Positions 35,396-48,160 of a stretch of 64,000 bases of DNA are shown here, in pieces. The position numbers and the translations under genes are program-made. Origin of the DNA: Aralia elata (lineage: Eukaryota; Streptophyta; Magnoliopsida; Apiales; Araliaceae). Each line of letters opens with the position of its first letter. The stretch's first letter is position 1. Below the pieces are notes generated by a model. That model searched no databases. It was not told the DNA's origin and saw nothing but the letters and a program-made list of their open reading frames with translations. The stretch covers positions 83,916,643-83,980,642 of the forward strand of contig CM068382.1 of assembly GCA_034770075.1 (NCBI GenBank), in the 5' to 3' direction.

Positions 35396-38300
35396 TGTCT
35401 GATTTCAATATTAACAATTACGTGTATGTATACACGATCAACAAGTAATATATAATGATAAGTAAGATGTCGATCCCACGAGAAATTATTACTAGTAATG
35501 ACCAATTATTAAAATTATCTCAACTCAATCTTATTTAAATAAATAATTTAAGGTTATTAAATAAAATTATTTAAACTAAAATCTAAATTACTAAGCAAAG
35601 ATTAATATCAGATTAAAGAGCTAAGATTATAATTTTTTCCAATGCCTCATCTAAATCTCGTCACTCTCCTTTTAATTAATTAATCATAACAAATCATTAA
35701 CAGAGAATTCTGCAGTATTTATAAACCTCTTCTGATGGTTAGATAAAAATATCTCTTCTAATTAAATCACTATATTCCTATGTGAAACAACTTAGAACAG
35801 ATTCATTAGGTTCAGATTTTCCTAACAGTTACACGCAACATATAGGAATATTCTTATCCTATACACAAAATCACGATGTTCAATCCTAAGAAGAATAAGC
35901 TAGACGCATGTCATCATATTCAGATCTAAACCCTATAATTCATCTTTCAATTTTATATAAGTTATCAAGATAGTTGTTGGCCAAGCAATCAAATAATAAG
36001 CACAAAATATGATAAGCGATTCGCATATGATTAACAGTAATCAAAAAGAGATAAAATCAATTTAAACTAAACATTGAGTTTCATTGTAATCTTAATTAAA
36101 AATTAGTTCATAACATAATAAGGAAATATCATCAAATTAAATAACATCCTCAAATTACAAAAATAAAAGAAAAAGATAAGAGAGATAAAACTATATAGTG
36201 CAACCTTCGCTCCCCAAACTATGCCTTTGATCCTTGCTCTCCTTCGTGTGTTTTCCTTCTCGATCCTTGAAAAATCTGATAAGCAATTCCAGCTTTCATA
36301 TCTCATAGTAGCCTCTTGAACGTGGATTTATAGGACCTTTTCACGCATGCTATCAGATATCTAGACTAACTCAAACTCAGCACATGAAGCGTCTTAAATC
36401 CAATAAGAGTGCACAGCAAGCCTAGCAAGCTAATGCCCAGACGCCCTTTCACAGCGCCTCAGTGTTGACTTACTGCGAACCAAGCGTTGTGGTGCCCATC
36501 TCCAGTGCCTAGCTGCTCTAGCCTTCCTTCGCTTACGCGCGCGCGCGCCTGCCGCATCCCGCGCCAACTTGCGCCCCAGCGCGCTTGCCTGCGCCAACCT
36601 TCTGCCCATCGAGCGCTTCTACTTCCATCTTATGCGCGCATGCTTGCCCTTTGTCGCACCAACGCGCCTCACACTGCTGCTTCTCACGCCCCAGCGCACC
36701 AACTTGATGTCGCCCGCTCGTAAGCGCGCTTTGCTGCTGCACATTGCCGCACCTCGCGCCCCAATGCGCCAACTTGCTGCACTGTCCTACCTGGCTTACG
36801 ATTGCTGTGACAATCCGAGATTTTAAAAAATAATAAAAATAAATAATAAAAATAAATAAATAATATATAATAAGAATTTATTAAATTTAACTTCTTATAT
36901 TGTCTGCATAAATGTGTGTGTGCGGTAAAATATGTAATTTTGTGTGAATGTTTAAATGAGTAAATAAAGATGGAGAAGATGAATTTACTTGAAAAGTTAT
37001 ATTTAATAAAACTTTTAAATAAGTTAGCTTAAATTGGATATAAAATGAAATGAGTAGGTAACTCATTAATTGAAAGATTAGTGAGTTAAGATGTTTGTTT
37101 TAATTAATGAAATTTATTTAATTAATAATGATAGTTATATTTATAATGATTAAGTATAACATGAATAATAGAATAATATATATTAAATTTATATATTTAA
37201 ATTGTTTGAAAACAATTTATGGAACGAAGGAGATGATTAAATTTAATTATACAAAATTAGTTATATTGAATAAGTGAATTTAAATAATTAATTGAATATT
37301 AATTATTTTAATATAGTTGGTTCGTTCCACTAAATGTGTTATTTAATGTATTAATTCCATTTTTATTGGAAGAATTAAGTAATTATAACACATTAATTGT
37401 TAAGTATTATTTAAGTATGTAATATAGGTACATATGTTACATACTAACATAATTAATGTAGATTTTATATATGTAATATGTGTATGCCTGTATGCCTATA
37501 TGTAGTATGTAAAATAAGTATATATGTTAGGTACTAATGTAAGTATGCAAAGAACTTAAGGATTTAGTATATATGTGCTGAGTCACTTAATAAGCATGAG
37601 TTGGGCATCAACGGAGGACTTAATATAAATTCAACACTTCATTTGAGTAGCAACCAAGCAATAGGTGTGAGAAGCAAGGAAGGGTATTAGCCACAGAGTT
37701 GTTTTGAGAAGCAAGTATACTTCGTGCATAACAAGAATTTTGTGTGATGATCAAGAATAAAACCTCTATAAAAAACCAACACTCGGCTCTCTTCTCACCC
37801 ATTCCATTCCTATTCCAAATTGTTTCTTCCACACCCAATTATCAATTCTAGCAAAACTGAGATTATACAAAGAAGGAATCAATTGAAGTAAAGAAGAATT
37901 AAGCAAGGAAATCAGATTCTAAAGGTAATATATTTTACTGTAATGCTAAATTATATAGTTTATATATGAATTTGGAATTTAATAGTTGTGGTAATTGTGA
38001 ATTAGAAACAAGGAGCATAGTTGTTGTTATGCGGAGATATAAAGAGATGATTGTTAGGTTTATAAGCATTAAAGCTAGACCAATTGGATGAAAATTGGAA
38101 CTCTGCATAAGCAGAGCCCATTTGTTTGAACCTGTCGCGAAGTGGCGCAGTTGCGCCACTTCAAAGGCCAAAATCAACGCAGCTGCGCTGGTTCCTAAAA
38201 AAATATAAAATTGAAAACAAGTAGCGGCGCAGCTGCGCCACTTCCTAGGACAATTACGGCGCAGCCGCGCCGGTCTGCTGCAGAACTAAAAATAAATTTT

Positions 38301-39950
38301 TATAAAAGCTAAGCTATGGAGCATGTTTATCCTAGTCCTATAAGCAAGATTACATGTCATATGTGATAGCTAGTACGTCTAATCTTAGAATGACTGTAGC
38401 GGGTAAAGATTTTTAAAGATTTGAGATAGATTTTTATGAAATTTTCAAAAGGGAAACAAAAGCTATAAGATAACACAACGATGTGATTTAATTATTGAAT
38501 ATCTGACTAAATGCATATTTGAAACGTGTGTATAAGCTTATTATACATGGCTAATGACTATGTATACATATGTATAACTGTGTAGGATATTTAACGTAAG
38601 GTTAAGTTGTATTCGTAAACTACGAGCAAGGCAAGTATCTTGATCTTGTTTATTTTTGAGCAAGTATCTCTACCCTATGTACTACTTTTATATTGTGCAA
38701 ATAGGTATACGTTAGCATCCTAGTTCGTTACAAGTTTCTTTCAACTTTGTATTAAAATTCATGACGGTGCAAGCCTTGCATCGTATACCTATGCAAGTAT
38801 CTTGAACTCATAAGCAAGTTTCATTCAATAAATCCAAGTGTTCTAGCTTTGTACTTCGTATTGCGCAAGCTATCTATAATTTGCAAAGTTTTCTATATTA
38901 CCTTCAAGGTATATGTTGATAAGCTATGTTAAAAGATATGTCTTTTATTCTTATTGAATATGAACTGTTTAAACAACTAGTCTAAGCCTTTGTTACGGCT
39001 AGACTAATGTCCTTTCTCATTTGCAAGTCTTTACACATTATTGAGATTAAGTAGAGCTTTCCAATCAGATTGTTTTGATTTGGAACTCAAGTCTGAGAAT
39101 GAACATTCCTTATTTGGGAAAAACTTTTAATTGTGCCTAAAGGTAGTGAGAATAATGCAAGTAGTGTTGATCAACGCAGGGCATAAAGGGTTGATCACCC
39201 ACCGTGCCCGTAAGTTCAGTCGGTTCACAAATGAATTTCTGATAGAACCTTTTCAGCAAATAAAAATAAAGTTCATGGTCTTTTGACCACTCAACATCTG
39301 TAGTCAATGTGTGGTTTCAAAAAAATGTAAATAATTTGATAGATTATTCAGAATTGTTTCATTACTTCACAACTATTGATTCGTTGTAGAAGTATCCCTC
39401 AAAGAAAACATTTACTCCTTTCATATAATGTTTATTATTTGTTACTACTTGCTGAGCACTTGAATGCTCATTCTTGCTTTGAAATTAAATATTTTCAGTT
39501 AAACCCGAGCGAGTAGAAGGGTCCGGCAAGGACAAGGGCAAAGGAAAGCTACAGGAGTAACTAGAAGTCGTTATCTGTATTAGTTGTAGTTGTATTATGT
39601 AATAATACATTATCTATTATGTAATAAAGTACTTAAAGGTATTCGTACCTGGGATATCAAACTCTGATGTAATCTTTTTAATTATTTAATATATTATGCA
39701 GTTTGAATGAATGGTGTCGTGGAGCACCAAGTACGGGTTTCAGGTACCCGAATTTAGGGGCGTCACAATTACTCAACTTGTATTCGACTAAAATTCAACC
39801 ACTTAGCTTCCGACTTCATTTCTTTGTTCTCATTTCCTTTTCCTACACAAAAACAAATAAAACACATAAAAAGAAGAAGAAAATACCCGAGAACTCACAA
39901 TTTCATCAAGCTAAGAATACTCAATTCGTATGTACAAAACTCATTCATCA
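35396..39950 (-). repeat. 3' LTR (left copy) of the short-internal element, split by a solo LTR
   Basis: Segments 35396-36805 and 39768-39950 align end to end with 40092-43918 minus its own insertion. A GC-rich block at about 36480-36795 contains repeated GCGCGC and CTCGCGCCCC phrases. Open frames there are shadows of this composition and not genes. Confidence 0.85.
36806..39767 (+). mobile_element. Tekay/Del-like solo LTR (~2.96 kb)
   Basis: Begins TGTGACAATCCGAGATTTT and ends TTTAGGGGCGTCACA, flanked by ATTGC (36801-36805) and ATTAC (39768-39772), a 5-bp target duplication with one change. The homologous place in the other LTR (about 43852-43860, GCGATTGCTCAACTT) is empty, which proves the insertion limits. 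No internal domain remains, so it is a recombined solo LTR. Four GGCGCAGCTGCGCC-type palindromes lie at 38144-38270. Confidence 0.88.
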
Positions 39951-40091
39951 AATACCCCCAAACTTGAATCTTTACTTGTCCTCAAGCAAAACACTAAGAA
40001 TAAAAACTATAAAAATTAACCTTAAAAATCAGCCAAATCAGGAAATGAATCAATCTGAAATTCAACAATAGCCCCGACGACGCTAACAACT
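39951..40091 (-). other. Minimal internal region: PPT and tRNA-Asp-like PBS
   Basis: On the minus strand the right LTR is followed by TTAGCGTCGTCGGGG, a degraded match to the TGGCGCCGTTGCCGGGG primer site complementary to tRNA-Asp. After about 100 bp of non-coding DNA comes GAGGACAAGTAAAG...CAAGTTTGGGGG (the PPT), directly before the left LTR. There is no gag or pol. Confidence 0.7.
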
Positions 40092-43000
40092 TGTCCGATT
40101 TCGATATTAACAATTACGTGCATATATACACGATCAACAAGTAATATAATGATAAGTAAGATGTCGATCCCACGAGGAATTATTACTAATAATGACCAAT
40201 TACTAAAATTATATCAACACAATCTTATTTAAACAAATGATTTAAGGTTATTAAATAAAATTATTTAAACTAAGATCTAAATTACTAAACAAAGATTAAT
40301 ATCAGATTAAAGAGCTAAGATTACAATTTCTCCCAATACCTCATCTAAATCTCCTCATTCTCCTTTTAATTAATTAATCATAACAAATCACTAACCGAGA
40401 ATTCTGCAGTATTTTTAAACCTCTTCCGATGGTTAGATAAAATATCCCTTCTAATAAAATCACTATATTCTTATGTGAAACAACTTAGAACAGATTCATT
40501 AAGTTCAAATTCTTCTAACAGTTACATGCAACATATAGGTATATTCATATCCTATACACAAATCACGTTATCGATACCCGAAATTTTGTATATATTTTCT
40601 AACTCTGGCAGGAGGACAAAAGAGTCATTTCAGCCGAAGGACGAGACATCCGAATAAAGGATTTCGGGGCTCTGATCAAAGTATACAGAGCTATCACGAC
40701 GATCGCCAGGTGACAAACTACTCAAGGCATGACGGATGACTAACTAACATTCATGGGAAGATCCATTTCTGCATTTTGCTTTATCTTCCCGGATCTAGAA
40801 TTGGCCAAACTTTATGTCATTATGTAGCTCTTGAAAAGAGCTTTTTGGAATGGTATGGCACGTCTCCCAACTCTTCTCGAATTGAAAGTTACGAGCGTTA
40901 CAGCGAGCAAGACGAAAAGCCAACTACATGACACAAAAATCGAGGCAGATGAGCCCCACCTGGGCCAGCAGCAGGTAGACTTGTGGCCAGCCGCGACTGC
41001 CTAGGGAAGCCCATATGGGCGATTTCAGTAGATTTTCAAAAAGGAGAGGATTTTAGAGAGAGAAAGAGCCATTCTAGAGTGAGAAGTGGCGTTTTTGATA
41101 GAAAATACTCCATAGATCTCACATAAATCTAGCTACTTGTACATAAATTCATCATCAATTGAGTGAGAGTTCATAGATCTAAGGCTTAGGAAGCTTGTTC
41201 CTCCCTTTTCAAGGTAAAAGATTCAATCTTTCCTACAAATTCAATGTAGATCTATTAGATCTCTTGTGTTTTGTCCATTGTTGTGCTTAAAGCTTGTTTA
41301 TTTTCCGATTATTGTATTATTTCATCGATTTTTCTTAGATTCAAATCGTTTTACCAGTTGTTTTGCTTTAAAATTGTTAAAGTTTGAATCTTTTCACTAG
41401 ATTCACTCTAGATCTAGCTTGTATCTAGCTTATTATTGGTTTCAAAGTTTAAAGTTTTAACCTTTATGTTAGATTTGGGTTAGATCTAGTTTGGATCTAG
41501 TCATTTTCAATGTTTTAAGTAGATTTTGCATACCCCGTAAAATCCTAGATTCGTATCTAGTGGTAAGGGAGTCCCACATACCCGCCTTCTAGGGATTCTA
41601 GCAATTGAATCACTTGATAGCCAATTTAGGATATATTTCTCGATTTAAATCCCGATTATGTCATTATATAGATCTAGAGAACCTTAGATCTACGAATTTA
41701 TTCTCACGATTCTAAGCCCTATTAATGGATCTCATCAATACATATAGTCCCTCGCGATGTCGGCTTCGGTTTTGCGATCTACAAGATAGGGTTTACTGGA
41801 GCCCTTTCCTAGATCTTCATTTTATCTTCGTTTCGATGTGCTATCTATCAATGTGAGCCTAGGAATATGAGAGTTGGGATCCTCGAATCGGATCTTGACC
41901 TAATTCCCACGATGGACGCGATTTCGATTGTAAAGTTATTATCCGATCATTGTAAATGTAAATTTGGGCCTTAAAACGATATCAAAGGTTTATCCCGCGA
42001 AAATCGAATTTAAGGCCCCGTGATAGTGAAAATTGCGATTGCGGGTGTTCGGGGCTATTGAGATGGCTTTCATGCCCACGGATCGCCCCGACCCTATTTT
42101 GATGCTTAATTTCCCGTTTATCACCAAAAATGATTTTTAAAACAAAATGACAAAGACCTTTTAAAATCAAATCGCGTTGGGTTAGTAAAACGACTTTAGA
42201 TTAAAATTAAAAGTAGCGAAAATTTTGGATTCCTATTTGGCGAAGGGTTTGAAAACCGTATTTTCCAAAACGTCACCCCAAAAAGGCTTTTCATCAAAAT
42301 CAAAGCTAAATCGGACCTTTTCTTTAAATCAAATCTCTCGTGCATAGGTTCAAAGAGGTTTTAAGTTGCTTTCAAAGTAACGCACTTCCCACGATTTCGA
42401 CTTAAAGCTAGACAAATTTTCTCCAAATCACACACACACACTTACACACACACACACTTTACACATAGGAAAATATCAAGATGCGGTAACCGTATTTTCA
42501 CGAAAGTCGGGGGGTGCCTAACACCTTCCCCTCGCTTAAGCAAGCCCCCGAACTCTATGAATCTCGGTTTCGAGACCAATTTTACGGAGTTATATTTAGG
42601 GCCATTATCTCGATTGTGAAAAAATTCTAAAAATTCAGATGAGTTAGTACATCCATTTGAACTTATACCAACTAACGACTTTGTCTAATTGGCCCATCAT
42701 TAAAATCAACCTTTCAAAATCCCATCGACATTTATGTCGGCTTTTTCCTAAAAATCACCCTTTAAATGAAATGAATAAATCGAAATCTTAAAGGGTAGAA
42801 ATAACAAATAGAAAATTGTCCCAGCGTCGACACACGCTATTCAATCCTAAGAAGAATATGCTAAATACATGTCATCATATTCAGATCTAAACCTTATAAT
42901 CTATCTTCTAATTTCATATAGGCTATCAAGCTAATTACTGGCCAAACAATTAAACAATAAGCACAAAATATGATAAGCGATTCACATATGATTAACAATA

Positions 43001-43918
43001 ATCAAAAAGAGATTAAATCAATTTAAACTAAACATTGGGTTCTATTGTAATTTTAATTAAAAATTAGTTCATAATGTAACAAGGAAACATCATCAAATTA
43101 AATAACATCCTCGATTTACAAAAATAAAAGAAAAAGATAAGAGAGATAAAACTGTATAGTGCAGCCTTCGCTCCCCAAACTCTGCCTTTAATCCCCAAAC
43201 TCTGCCTTTGATCCTTGTTCTCCTTTGTGTGTTTTCCTTCTTGATCCTTGAAAAATCTGCTAAGCAATCCTAGCTTTCTTATCTCATAGCAGCCTCTTGA
43301 GCGTGGATTTATAGGACCTTTTCATGCATGTTATTAGATGTCTAGACCAACTCAAAATCAGCACGTGAAGCGTCCTAAATCCAATAAGAGTGCACAACAA
43401 GCCTAGCAAGTCGATGCCCTTTCACAGCGCCTCAGCGTTGGCTTACTGCGAACCAAGCATCGCGGCGCCAATCTCCAGCACCTAGGCGCTCTAGCCTTTC
43501 TTCTCTCGCACGCGCGCGCCTGCTGCATCCCGCGCTAACTTACACCCCATCACGCTTGCCTGCGCCAACCATCTGCACATTGAGCGTTGCGACACTCTTA
43601 CGTGGCACCTAGGCGCTGCTTCCATCTTGTGCGCGTGTGCGCGCTTTCTTTTCGTCGCCCCAACGCGCCTCACAATGCTGCTTTTGGCTCCCCAGCGTGC
43701 CAACTTGATGCCGCCCGCTCGTAAGCGCGCTTTGCTGCTGCACATTGCCGCACCTCGCGCCCCAGTTTGCCAACTTTTACGCGCGCTTTGCTGCTCCACA
43801 TTGCCGCACCTCGCGCCCCAGTTCGCCAACTTATTGCATTGTCCTACCTGGCTTGCGATTGCTCAACTTATATTCGACTCAATTTCAACCACTTAGCTTC
43901 TGACTTCACTTCTTTGTT
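40092..43918 (-). repeat. 5' LTR (right copy) of the short-internal element, split by a Tat solo LTR
   Basis: Segments 40092-40568 and 42833-43918 match the left copy. It contains a local tandem duplication of GCTTTGCTGCTSCACATTGC...CGCGCCCCAGTT at 43732-43832. It ends at the CACTA insertion point (CTTCTTTGTT), where the left copy continues CTCATTTCC. Confidence 0.85.
40569..42832 (+). mobile_element. Tat/Ogre-type solo LTR (2.26 kb)
   Basis: Begins TATCGATACCC (G-to-A change of the usual TG) and ends CCAGCGTCGACA. It is flanked by CACGT (40564-40568) and CACGC (42833-42837), a target duplication with one change. The other LTR shows the empty site at about 35870. Internal landmarks match the LTRs at 5731 and 15830. 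It is closer to the 5731 copy, for example in TAGATCT-rich parts around 41220-41700. Confidence 0.88.
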
Positions 43919-43931
43919 CACTACAAGAAAA

Positions 43932-44330
43932 CAGCCTAATTCCGACGGACTATTCTGGCGGAATTGAGCTTATTCCGTCATGGATAAATTAATTCCGACG
44001 GAATATTCCGTCGGTAATTCGGTCGTAATAACGGTCCTCGTCCTTAAGTCCGTCGGCAATCCCGTCGAAAATTAAATATGTTCAATGAACTTATAGCCGA
44101 CGGAAATTCCGTCGATAATAAGGTATTTTCGACGGAGTACATTCTATCGGCAATAAGTGAGTCGATTTTAATGAGGACACGTGTCCGTCTCGTGTCCCTT
44201 GGGTCCTTGCTTAATCTCGACGGAATTTCCGTCGGAGATAAGGTATTTCCGTCGGAATTAATGAATTATTAAATTAATCATAAACCTTATATTCGACAGA
44301 AAATTCCATCGGTTTTACCTTATTCCATCA
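43932..44330. repeat. CACTA subterminal palindromic repeats (TTCCGTCGG units)
   Basis: Many copies of CCGACGGAAT and ATTCCGTCGG in both orientations, including the perfect palindrome CCGACGGAATATTCCGTCGG near 43992-44011. In CACTA elements such subterminal arrays bind the element's TNPA-type protein. The short open frame here is not a gene. Confidence 0.85.
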
Positions 44331-44699
44331 AGATTAGTATTATTTTTAAAATATTTTTTGTTTTCATAATTTTCAGGTTTTTAAACCCATTTTTTGTACA
44401 TGTAATCTGCTTTATCCCAACAACACATACAGTAATAAGATTTCATACAAGATAACTATAAAAACATGTTTTATTTCATCAAACATGTACGTACATACAT
44501 AAGCCAACAACTGTCAATATGAGCTAACTCATCAACAATAACAAAAATACGTTAATGTTCCATAAATTATACAATATAATGTTCAAAACTCATATAGACT
44601 CGACTAAAGTAAATATGTACAAATTATCTACAATTTTTAATGAATAAAGATCTATACAAATCTATAAAATCTATACAAATGAACTATAAACTAGGAGGA

Positions 44700-47340
44700 G
44701 GAGGATCATCAGCGTCGTCGATTTCCTGCTCGCCATGGCCATCGCCACCATGCTCTACATCATCACCAACCCGGTTGCCATCGCCACCCTGTTGATAAGA
44801 TTAAAAATATAAATCATTAGTCCGTTGATGCAGGAGGATCCGAGTTCGATGATGCTGAATTGTCGGATAGTTCATTGACAGCATTGAAATATCATGAGTT
44901 AGAGGATCGATGCAAGAAACCCAAGCGCTGATGAGTTTTTAGCTTGCTTCGGGAGTTCGGCTTCAAGAGTCGTACGCCTTCGGACGATTCGGCTTCGAGA
45001 GTCATACACTTTCGGACGATAGGCTTCGGGCGTTCTAGCTTTGGGCATTTTTTTGTCATTTAGTTCATTTATCGAAGCCTCTTTTAACTAATTTGTTTTT
45101 CTTTATTTTATGGTAATAGTATCTCTAAATCTTTTTCTGTTAATACGTGGCGTGATTGTAGGGAGTTGTCAGTATTCATGTGATTAGTTATAGGCCAGCT
45201 ACGTGGCATATTTTATGGGATTTGTCAGAGTCTGTTACGAAGTACCTTTTTAGGGTATTTTCCTTTCTTGTTACCCAAGTACGTTAGCTATATAACCCAG
45301 CTTGTGGGTTAATTGAAAAACAACTTTTGATTTGATATATATAAATTCAAGCATTAGAGAAATTCTCTCTGTGTATTGGTGAATCTCTTGTTTCTTTACC
45401 TGTGAATTTATTGTTACCCTAGCCCGCAGGATAATCGCTATCCCGCCCGGCGTCATCCGTACATATGTGAGAATTAAAGAGATAACTAAATGAAAATGAA
45501 ATAACATGCAGAATACCTGAGTAGCTGGGGACTCGCCCAAAGCCTCCACTAGTAGGGTAACCACCATCCGAAGCACCTCGCCACTTAACGCGGCGAACTG
45601 ATCCTGCGGTAATCCCGTACTCTCGACGGTGGCCCCTATTACAATATCCTGAGCTAGCTGGTGAAGGCGAGCACGACTAGGGAATTGCTGACGACAGAAA
45701 ATAGAATCCGTACGAAACCTATCACCCACAGTCGCTATGACCCTCTGAAATAGCTCGTCGTCCAAGCCTGCGCTCGTATGAGATGGTCCAACAGGTGCTC
45801 TCGGACGTTGGCGCTGGCTAGAGCCTGGAAAAATAATTACACACGTAACGTAGTTCATATTAAGTTATATTAGTTTTATAAATTAATATATAACGAGAAA
45901 CATAAGAAATATATCTTATTACCTCCAGGTAAGGTATACACGGGTATCCTCGGCAGACCCAATATGCGATACCTGTTGGTACTGCTAGTAGAGGAATCCT
46001 GAGACGCGACCTATAGTCTAATTTCCTCATCCCGAGATAACTCAATCTTGGGCAAAGGAGTGATGGAATCTAACGGCTCAGGATCCCCCCTAGCAGCCTG
46101 CAACTCAGCTACACGGGCATCCCGAAGCGTCTGAAATCGGTCCTGTAATTTATTTTGTATATGTGAGTTAATTATTTCATTTTATTAACTACCTAATATT
46201 AAAAATAACTTCAAATTAATATTACGCTTACCCGTATAACTACTGCACCGGGAGACATAGGAGACTCCTTAAGAGTGTGGGCTTTATCCCAAAACTCGGT
46301 CATAGTAGGACGTCGGCCCAAGCTCTCCTGCATGGCCTGATGATAAAGACATTTAAACCGTCATTAAGTATACTAATGACAAATGACTAACTAAATAACA
46401 AAATACACAATACTTATCGATTTCACCTCCTCAAAGGACTGTGAGCCAGTCGTGTCTACGACTCGGATCTGGCTACGATTTTGCTTTGCCTGCTCTGACT
46501 TCTTCTTAACTCCTCATCATTCCAGTGCCGACACATGGCCTCCCAAGCTAGATCGGAGACTATGCGGGGTGGATGATCTCTGATCGTAGTCCCGGGCTGC
46601 TAAACGACTGATCGGGCAGCCCGCTGCCTCATCTTATAAAGCCAGCCAGCGTAGTTCTTACATCCATGTGCTATAATAACACTGTCGCCGGCTGCTAGGG
46701 TGATGCCCTCCTCATATATAAAATAACGCTATAAAAAAATGTAATGACATATCAGAAATCATTTGAACAGTGTAAATACCTATGATACTGTTAACTTTAA
46801 GTTATGCAATTCGACTTACGTGAAACTCGCACAACACAGTGTCCATATATAAGGCATTATACTGCTCGTACTGGCTAAATTGCATACAACCAGTAGGGAG
46901 GTGTGTCAGGCAGATGGCGTGAAGCGTCGCCTTAGCGACAGGGTCCAAAATACTATAATACGAGATAAATAGAATAATATTGTATGTTAATCATGCAATC
47001 ATATAAAGGTATTTAATTACAATTGACATATTATTAAAGTTGACACTTACTGATCACTGTCAACATCTAACCGGACGATGTGTGGCTTTACCGACGGACG
47101 ATCAAATAAACCGAGGTTAGTCCCTCGCTCACGTCGGCGAACACTATCTGTTATAAGTGAAAGTGATGACATTATGTAAATATACTTTTTAATATATGTT
47201 ATAAACAATTAATTAAAGAAAAAGAAAAATAATTTATTTCGGAAACTTACTAGCTGATGACGACGAGTCGCCCTAAGTGCAGTCGTCAGAACCTGAACGA
47301 CCACCACCACGGCGACCTCCCCCGCTATGTCTAGCCATAT
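44700..47340 (-). pseudogene. CACTA second protein (Transposase_24/Ptta-like), decayed
   Basis: Minus-strand pieces in several frames carry family phrases: TMTEFWDKAHTLKE (near 46285), RIVSDLAWEAMCRHW with KQNRSQ and TTGSQSFEE (46425-46585), GLDDELFQRVIATV (45771) and GLPQDQFAALSGEVLRMV (45610). Stops and frame changes separate them, and some breaks may be introns (for example ACTCAG|GTATTC at about 45520). The acidic C terminus (44698-44789) is cut from the rest by an insertion. Confidence 0.65.
44790..45414. mobile_element. Probable small solo LTR or insert inside the CACTA gene
   Basis: TGTTGATAAG starts at 44790 after CACCC. The segment stops at about 45414 before TACCC, giving a near-matching 5-bp flank. 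It interrupts the CACTA coding sequence. A TATATAACCC box-like site lies near 45289. The TG...CA rule is not fully met at the right end, so the call is tentative. Confidence 0.4.
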
Positions 47341-47503
47341 ATAAGTGTACTACTGAAATAACCAACATTAAGTAATTAATTTATAGTTAATTTAACGAAA
47401 CTTTATAACCGTTATTGTTAGTCAATTATTTAAGAAACAATAATAAGTTTAGACTAAGTAAGTTATCAAACCCGTCAGAATCAAAATCAACTTCATCATC
47501 GGA

Positions 47504-48120
47504 TTATGCCTCTTCTAAATCCGTATCAATTTCATCGTCGTCTTCTTCGTGTACGACGATATAGTCATTGACAACCACGTTTTCCTCGTCTTCCTCATCA
47601 TCGGGTATGTCAACGAGGTCTGCAGCCACCACATCATCATCATAAGTTACGACTACGTCCTTGGGATTGCTAACTTGTTCTTGCAACGGGTCATCCGTTC
47701 CAGACAGATTAGTACCATCAAAAGCCCGAGTCTTCGTTGTGACAACTGTATACCAGGGGCTTCTAGAATTTACGATATTCAGGGCGTAATACACTTGAGT
47801 CATTTGGCTGGCTAATACGGATACGTCATCAAATTGTAGTTTTCACTTTATATCTACCGTGACGATTCTATTACGATCAACTTTAATACCCTTATCAATA
47901 TCAAACCAACGATACCTAAATGTAACAACTTTTTTACCCCTGGGATAATTGAGCACAACCACTTCCTCTAATCATCCATAGTAGTTGGACTCGGAATCAT
48001 TGTAACAGCTTCCCAACACGACAACGCCAGAGTTGACTGATGTCATTTTATTTAATTCATCAACCTTAAATATGTACTCATTGACAATGCAGCCAGAAAA
48101 TGAACTAATTAGTTTGTACG
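47504..48120 (-). pseudogene. CACTA TNP2 C-terminal part (DUF4216-like)
   Basis: On the minus strand the pieces read YYGWLEEVVVLNYPRGKK, then RYRWFDIDKG, then ASQMTQVYYALN with SPWYTVV, and end in an acidic tail (EDEENVVV, EEDDDEIDTDLEE). This is the order of the DUF4216 domain and tail of TNP2 transposases. An in-frame stop near 47840 and the missing upstream part (cut at 48160) make it a remnant. Confidence 0.75.
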
Positions 48121-48160
48121 GCCCTAAAATAACATATATAAAACGCTTATAAGTATTATC

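Larger units (their letters stand above)
35396..43918 (-). mobile_element. LTR retrotransposon with a ~140-bp internal region, carrying two nested insertions
   Basis: Two direct copies of a ~1.6-kb sequence lie at 35396-39950 and 40092-43918 once insertions are removed. They start TGTCYGATTTCRATATTAAC on the plus strand; the left copy ends CATTCATCA. Between them lie only 141 bp: a polypurine tract (plus strand CCCCCAAACTTG, 39955) and a degraded tRNA-Asp-type primer site (40071-40088). Read on the minus strand the order is therefore LTR, PBS, PPT, LTR, with no coding region. The phrase before the tract (TTGCTTGAGGACAAGTAAAG) is typical of Athila/Tat-like plant elements. The right LTR lacks its last 122 bp because a CACTA element entered there. 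Confidence 0.8.
43919..48160 (-). mobile_element. CACTA (En/Spm) element, one end intact, other end lost
   Basis: The terminus CACTACAAGAAAA is at 43919-43931, next to GTT (43916-43918), a plausible 3-bp target. Subterminal palindromic repeats fill 43940-44330. Transposase remnants lie on the minus strand at 44.7-48.1 kb. The opposite TTTTCTTGTAGTG terminus was not found in the window, and the element is broken at 48160 by a copia LTR. Confidence 0.85.

Noticed and set aside
36487..36826. GC-rich open frames (also 43491-43896) with Ala/Arg-rich translations
   Set aside because: They sit in the GC-rich block of the two LTR copies, occur on both strands, and are not conserved in frame between copies.
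40065..40092. tRNA gene fragment
   Set aside because: The tRNA-Asp-like bases are the complement of a primer binding site; there is no clover-leaf.
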